DNA from: Paraburkholderia terricola
GTDB taxonomy: Bacteria; Pseudomonadota; Gammaproteobacteria; Burkholderiales; Burkholderiaceae
Assembly (NCBI RefSeq): GCF_900142195.1
Contig: NZ_FRAB01000004.1
Coordinates: 62,001-126,000 of the forward strand
Reading direction: 5' to 3'
Length of the DNA: 64,000 nt
The notes beneath the pieces were generated by a model. It ran no database searches and was not told the origin of the DNA. It saw nothing but the letters and a program-made list of their open reading frames with translations. Below, piece by piece: positions 56,730 to 64,000 of the stretch. Position 1 is the stretch's first letter, and every line of letters starts with the position of its first letter. The translations under genes and the position numbers were made by a program.

Positions 56730-57983
56730 TTGAAATTTCCCTACGAATGGCAGATTGGCTGGCGCTACACCCGCGCCGGCAAACGCACGACCGGCAACGG
56801 CTTCATTTCCTTCATCGCGCTCGTTTCGATGTCGGGCATCGCGCTTGGCGTCGCGGCGCTGATCGTCGTGTTGTCCGTGATGAACGGTTTCCAGAAAGAG
56901 GTGCGTGACCGCATGCTGTCGGTGCTCGCGCACGTCGAGATCTTTTCGCCGACCGGCTCGATGCCCAACTGGCAATTGACCGCCCAGGAAGCTCGCCAGA
57001 ACAAGGAAGTGATCGGCGCGGCGCCTTATGTCGAGGCGCAGGCGCTGCTCACGCGCCAGGACGCCGTGAGCGGCGTGGCGCTGCGCGGCGTCGAACCCAC
57101 GCTCGAGCCGCAGGTGTCCGACATCGGCCGCGAGATGAAGGGCGGCAAGCTGACCGACCTCGTGCCGGGCGACTTCGGCATCGTGCTGGGCGCGGACCTC
57201 GCCACCAATCTCGGCGTGCAGGTCAACGACAAGATCACGCTGGTCGCGCCCGAAGGCACGATCACGCCGGCCGGCATGCTGCCGCGCCTGAAGCAGTTCA
57301 CGGTGGTGGGCATCTTCGAGTCGGGGCATTACGAATACGACAGCACGCTCGCGCTGATCAACATCAAGGACGCGCAGGCGCTGTTCCGCCTGCCCGCGCC
57401 GACCGGCGTGCGGCTGCGCCTGACCGACATGCAGCGCGCGCCGGAAGTCGCGCATCAACTCGCGCGCAGTCTGTCCGGCGACCTGTACATCCGCGACTGG
57501 ACCCAGCAGAACAAGACCTGGTTCTCGGCGGTGCAGATCGAAAAACGCATGATGTTCATCATCCTCACGCTGATCATCGCGGTGGCGGCGTTCAACCTCG
57601 TGTCGTCGCTGGTGATGACGGTGACCAACAAGCAGGCCGACATCGCGATTCTGCGCACGCTCGGCGCGCAGCCAGGTTCGATCATGAAGATCTTCGTGGT
57701 GCAGGGCGTGACGATCGGCTTCGTCGGCACGGCAACCGGCGTCGCGCTCGGCTGCCTGATCGCGTGGAGCATTCCGTGGCTGGTGCCGATGATCGAGCAT
57801 CTGATCGGCGTGCAGTTCCTGCCGCCGTCGGTGTATTTCATCAGCGAACTGCCGTCCGAGCTGATTCCGGCCGACGTCGCGCGCATCGGCATCATCGCCT
57901 TCGCGATGTCGGCGCTGGCGACGCTTTACCCGAGCTGGCGCGGTGCGAAAGTCCGTCCCGCGGAGGCGCTGCGCTATGAATGA
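56730..57983 (+). CDS. lolC: Lipoprotein-releasing ABC permease LolC/E
   Basis: 417 residues with a TTG start at 56730, supported by AAAAGGATTCGC. MacB/FtsX topology: one membrane helix near residues 25-50 ([15 protein letters not shown]), a large periplasmic domain, then three helices ([51 protein letters not shown]). With LolD it extracts outer-membrane lipoproteins from the inner membrane and hands them to LolA. No separate lolE gene follows, so the permease may work as a homodimer. The stop overlaps the lolD start by 8 bp. Confidence 0.94.
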   Translation: MKFPYEWQIGWRYTRAGKRTTGNGFISFIALVSMSGIALGVAALIVVLSVMNGFQKEVRDRMLSVLAHVEIFSPTGSMPNWQLTAQEARQNKEVIGAAPYVEAQALLTRQDAVSGVALRGVEPTLEPQVSDIGREMKGGKLTDLVPGDFGIVLGADLATNLGVQVNDKITLVAPEGTITPAGMLPRLKQFTVVGIFESGHYEYDSTLALINIKDAQALFRLPAPTGVRLRLTDMQRAPEVAHQLARSLSGDLYIRDWTQQNKTWFSAVQIEKRMMFIILTLIIAVAAFNLVSSLVMTVTNKQADIAILRTLGAQPGSIMKIFVVQGVTIGFVGTATGVALGCLIAWSIPWLVPMIEHLIGVQFLPPSVYFISELPSELIPADVARIGIIAFAMSALATLYPSWRGAKVRPAEALRYE

Positions 57984-58719
57984 CCGTTCCGCTACGTTAC
58001 CCATGACCTCTCAGGAAAGCGCGCCGCATCCCTACGTGCTGGAAGCAACCGGCATTTCCAAGTCGTTCGTGCAGGGCGGGCTGAACGTGCAGGTGCTCAA
58101 CAACGCCGAACTGAGCGTGCGGCGCGGCGAGAAACTCGCGATCGTCGGCGCGTCGGGTTCGGGCAAGAGCACGCTGCTGCATGTGCTCGGCGGCCTCGAC
58201 GATCCGAGCGCCGGCCACGTCTCGGTGATGGGCAAGCCGTTCACCCGGCTCTCCGAGCGCGAACGCAACGACCTGCGCAATCGCGCGCTCGGCTTCGTGT
58301 ATCAGTTCCACCATCTGCTGCCGGAGTTTTCCGCGCTCGACAACGTCGCGATGCCGCTGCGGATTCGCCGCATGACCACCGAGGCGTCGCGCCGCGAAGC
58401 GCTCACGGTGCTGGAGCGCGTCGGCATGGGGCATCGCGCGAAGCATCGTCCGGGCGAGCTGTCGGGCGGCGAGCGCCAGCGGGTGGCGATCGCGCGCGCG
58501 CTGGTCACGAAGCCCGCGTGCGTGCTGGCGGATGAGCCGACCGGCAATCTCGACGGCAGCACCGCCGACATCGTGTTCAACCTGATGCTCGAACTGTCGC
58601 AAACGCTCGACACCAGTTTCGTGATCGTCACGCATGATCCTGAATTGGCCGGACGTTGCGACCGCATCATGCGCCTGCGCGACGGCGTGCTTCACGAAGA
58701 GCCGCCGGTGCCGGTGTGA
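57976..58719 (+). CDS. lolD: Lipoprotein-releasing ABC ATPase LolD
   Basis: 247 residues from ATG at 57976 ([10 protein letters not shown]), within the last codons of lolC, so translation is coupled. Walker [10 protein letters not shown], signature [15 protein letters not shown], Walker [13 protein letters not shown] and switch His in VTHDPELAG. It powers the LolC/E permease. Confidence 0.96.
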   Translation: MNDRSATLPMTSQESAPHPYVLEATGISKSFVQGGLNVQVLNNAELSVRRGEKLAIVGASGSGKSTLLHVLGGLDDPSAGHVSVMGKPFTRLSERERNDLRNRALGFVYQFHHLLPEFSALDNVAMPLRIRRMTTEASRREALTVLERVGMGHRAKHRPGELSGGERQRVAIARALVTKPACVLADEPTGNLDGSTADIVFNLMLELSQTLDTSFVIVTHDPELAGRCDRIMRLRDGVLHEEPPVPV

Positions 58720-58733
58720 TCGCCGTGAAGGCG

Positions 58734-58781
58734 CTGATCGATGATGGGATCGATGCGGGGATCGATGCGGGTATCGATGCC
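58734..58781 (+). repeat. 12-bp tandem repeats between lolD and tatD
   Basis: Units GGGATCGATGCG at 58746-58757 and 58758-58769, a variant at 58770-58781 and a weaker one at 58734-58745. GATC/ATCGAT-rich. No gene. Confidence 0.7.
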
Positions 58782-58824
58782 CCGCGCAACGTGAGCTGAT
58801 ACCCCACCACTAGCAAGGCACGCC

Positions 58825-59613
58825 ATGTGGATCGATACGCACTGCCATCTCGACGCTTCCGAATTCGACGCCGACCGCGACCAGGTCGCGGCGGCGGCGC
58901 GCGATGCGGGTGTGGGGCGCATCGTGATTCCGGCGATCGGCCGCGAGAACTTCGCGACGGTGCGTGAACTGGCGCACCGGGTCGACGGCGGCGCCTACGC
59001 GCTCGGCATTCATCCGCTTTTCACGCCGTCCGCGCAGGAGCGCGATCTCGAACTGCTGCGCATGGAAATCGAGGCGAGTCTCGACGACCCGCGCTTCGTC
59101 GGCATCGGCGAGATCGGCCTGGATTATTTCGTCGAGGGTCTCGACGACGCGCGCCAGCAATTCTTCTATAACGGCCAACTGCAACTCGCGCGCGAATTCG
59201 ATCTGCCGGTGATCTGCCACGTGCGTAAGTCACAGGACCAGGTGATCAAGGGGCTGCGGCGGCATCAGGTTCACCGCGGCATCGCGCATGCGTTCAACGG
59301 CAGTTTTCAGCAGGCTCAGGCGTATATCGACCAGGGCATGCATCTCGGCTTCGGCGGCAATCTGACTTTCGAGCGGGCGCGGCAGATTCGCCGCCTCGCC
59401 GAGCAATTGCCGTTCGACGCGCTGGTCGTCGAGACCGACGCGCCGGACATCGCGCCTTCCTGGATGTACAAGCAGCGCAACACGCCGGAGCAGATTCCGG
59501 GCATCGGCGCGGGCCTCGCGCAACTGCGCGGCATGACCGCGGACGAAGCCGCCCTAGGCACAACGGCTAACGCGCTCGCCGCACTGCCGCGGCTCGCGCT
59601 TTCCTCTGCATAA
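58825..59613 (+). CDS. TatD-family metal-dependent hydrolase (DNase)
   Basis: 262 residues. HxH metal motif at the start (MWIDTHCHLDA), Glu in IGEIGLDYF, His in VICHVRKSQDQ, HAFNGSFQQA and the Asp of VVETDAPDIAP. The TatD/YcfH group cleaves DNA ends or d-aminoacyl adducts. Same strand after lolD, 105 bp. Confidence 0.93.
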   Translation: MWIDTHCHLDASEFDADRDQVAAAARDAGVGRIVIPAIGRENFATVRELAHRVDGGAYALGIHPLFTPSAQERDLELLRMEIEASLDDPRFVGIGEIGLDYFVEGLDDARQQFFYNGQLQLAREFDLPVICHVRKSQDQVIKGLRRHQVHRGIAHAFNGSFQQAQAYIDQGMHLGFGGNLTFERARQIRRLAEQLPFDALVVETDAPDIAPSWMYKQRNTPEQIPGIGAGLAQLRGMTADEAALGTTANALAALPRLALSSA

Positions 59614-59727
59614 TCGAACTCGATGGTTTGAGTGATTCGCGCCGGGCGCCGCTCACGCCCGGCGGGCTCGTCGACGCTTGCGCGCCGAGCGTCGCGTCGT
59701 CGTCCGGCGCCGGTTGGCGGAGGGCGA

Positions 59728-62679
59728 ATGCGGGCATGGTGGTGCGGGTTTGCGTTGGGCGTGATGAGGTTGCAGCGGCAGGCCGCGTTGCCGGATTGGC
59801 ACGAGTGGTGGATGCTCGCGTTGCTCGGCGGCGGCGCGCTAGTAGTGGCGGCTTGGGGATGGCGGGGTGGGTCGTCGGGCGGGGCGCGCGGCGAGGAGGC
59901 TGGTGTTGCGCATGACGGTTTGATTCCGGCAAGGGCTGTGGGTGTGGGTGTGGGTGCGGGAATGGGTGTGGATGTGGTCGCGGCTATGAACGTGGTCACG
60001 ACTGCGGATGTGGCCACGACTGGGGATGTGTCCACGACTGCGGATGTGTCCACGACTACGAATGCGGCCTCGGCTACGCATGTGTTCACGGCTACGAATG
60101 CAGCGTCGGCCCCGCATGTGGCTACGGCTACAAATGCGCCTACGGCTACAAATGCAGCCACGGCAATCCATGCGCCCACGGCTGTAAACACTGCCACCGC
60201 TGCCAACACGGCTGCGTCCGCGTCTACGCTCGGGCACCCGCTGCGGTTCAGCACACCCATTCGTTCGTTCATCGGCTGGAGCGGCCTGTGGTGTGCCGCC
60301 TTCTGCTCGGGCTTCGGCTACGCGGCCTGGCGCGCGGAAGCACGGCTCGCGGTGAGCTTGCCGGTCGCCTGGGAAGGCCGCCATATCGACGTGATCGGCA
60401 CGATCAAGGGTTTGCCGTCGCGCGGCGAGAAAGGCGCGCGCTTCCTGTTCCAGGTCGAATCGGCCGATGCGCCTATCGCCGCTTTCCCGCGCGTAATTCA
60501 ACTGTCGTGGATCGCCGACGATGCGCCGGCGCCTTTACTCGAACCGGGCGAGCGCTGGCGCTTGACGGTGCGGCTCAAACGGCCGCACGGCAACGCGAAC
60601 TTCGGCGTGCGCGATGCCGAAGCGAACCTGCTTGCCCGCAACGTGCGCGCCACCGGCTATGTGAGCGCACCCGCGCATGCCATGCGCTTGCCGGGCCATG
60701 CGCGCGGCGTGAGCGTGACCGTCGACCGCTGGCGCGCCGCGTTGCGGGCGCGCATCGACAAAGTGCTCGCCGACGCGCCGCATCGCGGCATCGTGGTGGC
60801 GCTCGCCATCGGCGCACAGGATGAGATCAGCGACGCCGACTGGCTGCTGATGCGCGGCACCGGCACGAGTCATCTGGTGGCGATCTCGGGTTTGCACATC
60901 GGTATCGTCGCGGGTCTGACGGGCTGGCTGACGGGCGCGTTGTGGCGGCGCTCGGGGTTCATCGGCCGCAACTGGCCGTTGTATCTGCCCGCGCAGGTCG
61001 TCGCGGTGACGGGCGGCGCCATGTTCGCCGCGCTGCACGCGGCGCTGGCCGGCTTCAACGTGCCGGCGCAGCGCGCGCTGTGGATGGCGAGTGTCGTCGC
61101 GCTGGCGTTTGTCAGCGGCCGCAACCTCGCGCGTTCGATGGTGCTGGCGTGGGCGCTAGGGCTGGTGCTGCTGGTCGATCCGTGGGCGGTGGTGTCGGCG
61201 GGGTTCTGGTTGTCGTTCTGCGCCGTGGCGGCGATTCTGTTCGCGATGTCGGGCCGGCCCCGCGTGCGGGATCACGAGCAACGCCGCGCCGAAGAGCGCG
61301 AGGGCGGCGAGGCGGCGACCCGGTGCGCGCGTCTGCGCGTCGGCCCGCGCCGCTGGATTCGCGCTTGCGGCGAACGGCTGCGCGACGCCGCCCATGTTCA
61401 GTTCGCGGTGACGATCGCGCTCGCGCCGCTCACGGTCTACTGGTTCTCGCAGATTCCGCTGATCGGTCCGCTCGCGAACGCCTTCGCGATTCCGTGGGTG
61501 AGCCTGCTCGTCACGCCGGTTGTTCTGGCCGGCATCGCGCTGCCGGCACCGTTCGATGCCTACGCGTTCGGCGCCGCGCACGCGTTGCTCGATCCGCTGG
61601 CCGCGGGTTTGCGGATGCTGTCCGGCCCTGCGTGGACACTGTGGCGGCTGCCGCAACCGGACGCGTGGGCGCTGGGCGCGGCGGCGCTTGGCGTGCTCTG
61701 GTGCCTGGCGCCGCGCGGCTGGCCGCTGCGCTGGGCTGCGCCGCTCACCTGGCTGCCGCTTGTGCTGCCGGCGCCTTCGGGGCCGCCGCACGGCAGCTTC
61801 CGTCTGACCGCGCTGGACGTCGGACAGGGTAGCTCGGTGCTGATCGAGACGGCGCATCACACGCTGCTGTTCGATGCGGGCCCCGGTCCGGAATCGACTC
61901 ACGCGGGCGAGCGCGTCGTCGTGCCGTTCCTGCAGGCGCATGGCGTGACGGCGCTCGACACGCTGATCGTCAGTCACGCCGATTCGGATCATTCGGGCGG
62001 CGCGCCCGCGGTGCTGGACGCGATCGAGGTGCGTCAGATGGTGGCGGCGTTGGCGCCGGAGAATCCGCTGTGGTCGAACGCGCGAGAACGCGGCGCCGAG
62101 ACGCTGGGTTGCGCGGCGGGGCAGCGCTGGCAGTGGGACGGCGTCGAGTTCGCGATGCTCTGGCCGAATGCCAGGCCGCTGCAAGGCAAACCGAACGCGC
62201 ATTCCTGCGTGCTGCGCGTGAGGACCGCGCTGGCCGAAGCGGGCTCGTCAGCCGGGCCGGTGCAAACGGACCGGTCGCGCATGGCGGCGCTGCTGGCAGC
62301 GGATATCGAGGCGCCGGGCGAACGCGTCCTGCTCGCGCGCGATCGCGGGGCGCTGCGTGCGCAGGTGCTGGTGGTGCCGCATCACGGCAGCAAGACCTCG
62401 TCGACTGAGCCGTTCCTCGACTCTATCGATCCGCTCATCGCGCTATTTCAGGTAGGCTATCGCAACCGTTTTCATCATCCGAACGTGGGTGTGTTCGAGC
62501 GCTACAAGGCGCGGCGCATCGAGCTGGGGCGCAGCGATACGGACGGCGCGGTGCGGGTCGAGGTCAACCCGGATCGCGCGCCGGACGCCGGAGCCGAAGC
62601 CGGCGCGCCGATGAGCGGCGCCGCGTTGACGCTCGAGCGCTATCGCGACACGCAGCGCCGCTACTGGATGGATCGCTGA
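59728..62679 (+). CDS. comEC: ComEC/Rec2 DNA-uptake channel protein
   Basis: 983 residues from ATG at 59728 (MRAWWCGFALGVMRLQ), with GGCGGAGGGCG before it. Two N-terminal helices (about residues 1-45) precede an unusual low-complexity stretch of about 100 residues made of 18-bp repeats (see 59980-60213). Then a DUF4131-type domain (WEGRHIDVIGTIKGLP), the multi-helix Competence domain (ISGLHIGIVAGL; GFWLSFCAVAAILF) and a C-terminal metallo-beta-lactamase-like domain (DVGQGSSVLIETAHH; SHADSDHSGG; PHHGSKTSST). It passes single-stranded DNA through the inner membrane during transformation. Confidence 0.95.
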   Translation: MRAWWCGFALGVMRLQRQAALPDWHEWWMLALLGGGALVVAAWGWRGGSSGGARGEEAGVAHDGLIPARAVGVGVGAGMGVDVVAAMNVVTTADVATTGDVSTTADVSTTTNAASATHVFTATNAASAPHVATATNAPTATNAATAIHAPTAVNTATAANTAASASTLGHPLRFSTPIRSFIGWSGLWCAAFCSGFGYAAWRAEARLAVSLPVAWEGRHIDVIGTIKGLPSRGEKGARFLFQVESADAPIAAFPRVIQLSWIADDAPAPLLEPGERWRLTVRLKRPHGNANFGVRDAEANLLARNVRATGYVSAPAHAMRLPGHARGVSVTVDRWRAALRARIDKVLADAPHRGIVVALAIGAQDEISDADWLLMRGTGTSHLVAISGLHIGIVAGLTGWLTGALWRRSGFIGRNWPLYLPAQVVAVTGGAMFAALHAALAGFNVPAQRALWMASVVALAFVSGRNLARSMVLAWALGLVLLVDPWAVVSAGFWLSFCAVAAILFAMSGRPRVRDHEQRRAEEREGGEAATRCARLRVGPRRWIRACGERLRDAAHVQFAVTIALAPLTVYWFSQIPLIGPLANAFAIPWVSLLVTPVVLAGIALPAPFDAYAFGAAHALLDPLAAGLRMLSGPAWTLWRLPQPDAWALGAAALGVLWCLAPRGWPLRWAAPLTWLPLVLPAPSGPPHGSFRLTALDVGQGSSVLIETAHHTLLFDAGPGPESTHAGERVVVPFLQAHGVTALDTLIVSHADSDHSGGAPAVLDAIEVRQMVAALAPENPLWSNARERGAETLGCAAGQRWQWDGVEFAMLWPNARPLQGKPNAHSCVLRVRTALAEAGSSAGPVQTDRSRMAALLAADIEAPGERVLLARDRGALRAQVLVVPHHGSKTSSTEPFLDSIDPLIALFQVGYRNRFHHPNVGVFERYKARRIELGRSDTDGAVRVEVNPDRAPDAGAEAGAPMSGAALTLERYRDTQRRYWMDR
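59980..60213 (+). repeat. Coding minisatellite inside comEC (13 x 18 bp)
   Basis: Thirteen contiguous 18-bp units, in frame, each coding six residues of pattern T-A-T-N-A-A (TTADVA, TTGDVS, TTADVS, TTTNAA, SATHVF, TATNAA, SAPHVA, TATNAP, TATNAA, TAIHAP, TAVNTA, TAANTA, preceded by AAMNVV). The early units are almost identical (ACGACTGCGGATGTG). Directly upstream, GTGGGT units encode VGVGVGAGMGVDV. It lies between helix 2 and the DUF4131 domain. Confidence 0.92.
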
Positions 62680-62804
62680 CGGATCGCCGGCCGCACGAAA
62701 GAGAAGAAGCGCGGGAGCAACGCGAACAAACACAGAACAAACATGCCGCCAGGCCGCAAGCCGCAAGAAGCCCGCGCGCGAAAACAGAACGGAGAGAGCC
62801 ACAG

Positions 62805-63602
62805 TTGAAAAACATCATTCACTTCTCGCATGCGAATGGCTTTCCGGCGTCGACCTACCGGACGATCTTCGCCGAACTCGCCGACGACTACGAACTGCGC
62901 TCGATCGAGCGCATCGGCCACGACACCCGCTATCCGGTGACTCAGGACTGGCCGCATCTGGTCGAGCAGCTGCTCGACGACATCGGCCGTTCGTACGAGC
63001 AACCGGTGTGGCTGGTGGGGCATTCGCTCGGCGGCTATCTGTCGTTGATGGCCGCGCTCAAGAAGCCGCAGTGGGTGAGGGGCGTGGTGATGCTGGATTC
63101 GCCGGTGATCGCCGGCTGGCGCAGCAGCATGCTGCGCGTGTCGCAATGGACCGGGCTCGACGAGCGCCTGTCGCCCGCGGCCGCCACCCGCGCGCGCCGC
63201 ACGCATTGGGCGAGCCGCGACGAAGCGTGGCGGCACTTCCATTCGAAGCCGGCATTCGCGCGTTGGGACGAGCGCATGCTGTCCGATTACATCGACTTCG
63301 GCATTCCGCAAACCTCGCCGGACGGCTCGCGTTCGCTGGCGTTCGACCGCCGCACCGAGTATCAGATCTACCGGACCTTGCCGCACACGCTCGGCGCGCG
63401 GCTCGCGCGCGGCGCGCCGGTGCCGGTGGGGTTCATCGCCGGCACGCGTTCGAAGGAAATCCGCCAGGCCGGTCTCGATGCAACCCGCCGCGCGACCGGC
63501 AGTCATCTGGAATGGATCGAGGGCAGCCATCTCTATCCGATGGAAAAGCCGATCGAAACCGCGCGCGCGGTGCAGCGAATGTTGCGTGAGCTGGAGCGGT
63601 GA
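62805..63602 (+). CDS. Alpha/beta hydrolase
   Basis: 265 residues with a TTG start at 62805 and GGAGAGAGCC before it; the homologous start MKNIIHFSHANGFPAST supports it. Nucleophile Ser in VGHSLGGYLS; oxyanion HANGFP; acid probably in the VGFIAGTRSKE region and His in EGSHLYPM. A soluble esterase- or lipase-like enzyme; the substrate is unknown. Terminates 249 bp before pyrG. Confidence 0.85.
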   Translation: MKNIIHFSHANGFPASTYRTIFAELADDYELRSIERIGHDTRYPVTQDWPHLVEQLLDDIGRSYEQPVWLVGHSLGGYLSLMAALKKPQWVRGVVMLDSPVIAGWRSSMLRVSQWTGLDERLSPAAATRARRTHWASRDEAWRHFHSKPAFARWDERMLSDYIDFGIPQTSPDGSRSLAFDRRTEYQIYRTLPHTLGARLARGAPVPVGFIAGTRSKEIRQAGLDATRRATGSHLEWIEGSHLYPMEKPIETARAVQRMLRELER

Positions 63603-63820
63603 TTTGACGCTGTAGGCGGGTTGGCCGGCGCATGGAGATACCGTTGCGATGCCGGGCGATGACAGTGAGGTTAGCTCCGCGACTGACGAGCCCAACGCGC
63701 CTCGCGCTTCATATCGCCGTGAAACGGTGCAAGATCGGCGCGCGCCGATTGCCGCCGCCGCGGCCTCCCTGGTCGTGCAGGCCGCTCGGATTTTGCTGGG
63801 GTTGGGGCCCTGCTTTACGG

Positions 63821-63826
63821 TATAAT
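63821..63826 (+). promoter_or_regulatory. Probable -10 element of pyrG
   Basis: TATAAT at 63821-63826, 26 nt before the pyrG ATG; no clear -35 partner at standard spacing. Confidence 0.5.
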
Positions 63827-63851
63827 CCGTTTTTCCCGCGAGCATCCAGCG

Positions 63852-64000
63852 ATGACCAAATATGTTTTCGTCACCGGCGGCGTAGTATCTTCCCTCGGCA
63901 AGGGTATTGCCGCCGCTTCCCTCGCCGCGATCCTCGAATCGCGCGGTCTCAAAGTCACCCTCCTCAAGCTCGATCCCTACATCAACGTCGACCCCGGCAC
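63852..64000 (+). CDS. pyrG: CTP synthase, N-terminal part (3' truncated by window)
   Basis: 49 codons visible from ATG at 63852: [20 protein letters not shown], then a Walker-type P-loop and [12 protein letters not shown], which are diagnostic of CTP synthase. It makes CTP from UTP, ATP and glutamine. The rest of the gene continues beyond base 64000. Confidence 0.97.

Noticed and set aside
59980..60213. The comEC repeats as a CRISPR array
   Set aside because: Units are contiguous with no spacers, 18 bp, and lie in frame in a coding sequence; no cas genes are present.

Overview
The window is about 64 kb of ordinary GC-rich chromosome from a betaproteobacterium, most probably Paraburkholderia/Burkholderia. 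The evidence is the protein families and their order: glnA-ntrB-ntrC, aceE-aceF-lpd with a lipoyl domain fused to the E3 subunit, a PHA phasin, iscRSUA-hscBA-fdx-iscX, prfB-lysS, and a YadA-type trimeric autotransporter. I see no prophage, IS element, CRISPR array, integrase or plasmid gene. The genus is inferred from gene content and style, not from any alignment.

Layout. 1-1.7 kb: 3' end of hrpA. 1.9-4.9 kb: a large trimeric autotransporter adhesin on the minus strand. 5.5-10.1 kb: a YVTN beta-propeller protein, a sterol-desaturase-like hydroxylase, an EI24/CysZ-like membrane protein, a CinA-type protein and a rhodanese. 10.2-14.9 kb: the nitrogen-control block glnA-ntrB-ntrC, with a sigma-54 promoter and an NtrC site in front of glnA. 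15-24.3 kb: housekeeping enzymes (S9 peptidase, exonuclease III, Asp/Glu racemase, cytosine deaminase, oligopeptidase A, FolD) and the initiator tRNA-fMet with its own promoter and terminator. 24.8-28 kb: a FixL/FixJ-like two-component system divergent from 28.3-34.8 kb, the pyruvate dehydrogenase operon. 35.1-35.8 kb: phasin with an operator-flanked promoter. 36.4-41.5 kb: a D,D-endopeptidase, an IclR regulator, lutA-lutB and a Tyr/Gly-rich lipoprotein. 42.2-49.0 kb: low-molecular-weight phosphatase and the whole isc operon. 49.1-56.4 kb: a glycine-zipper protein, lysS, prfB (with its programmed +1 frameshift), recJ and an RpfE-like gene. 56.7-63.9 kb: lolC-lolD, tatD, comEC, an alpha/beta hydrolase and the first 49 codons of pyrG.

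Functional links. NtrB-NtrC is expected to act on the NtrC/sigma-54 signals upstream of glnA. IscR very probably represses its own operon through two tandem type-1 boxes that cover the promoter. A terminator between iscA and hscB may divide the isc operon into an assembly part and a chaperone part. The phasin promoter lies between two related palindromes, which suggests a local repressor such as PhaR. The two-component system beside aceE is the obvious candidate regulator of, or sensor for, pyruvate metabolism.

No clearly new multi-gene system is visible. The most unusual signals are an in-frame 18-bp coding minisatellite inside comEC, a palindromic intergenic element between aceF and lpd next to a sharp change in codon use at the end of aceF, and the internal isc terminator.
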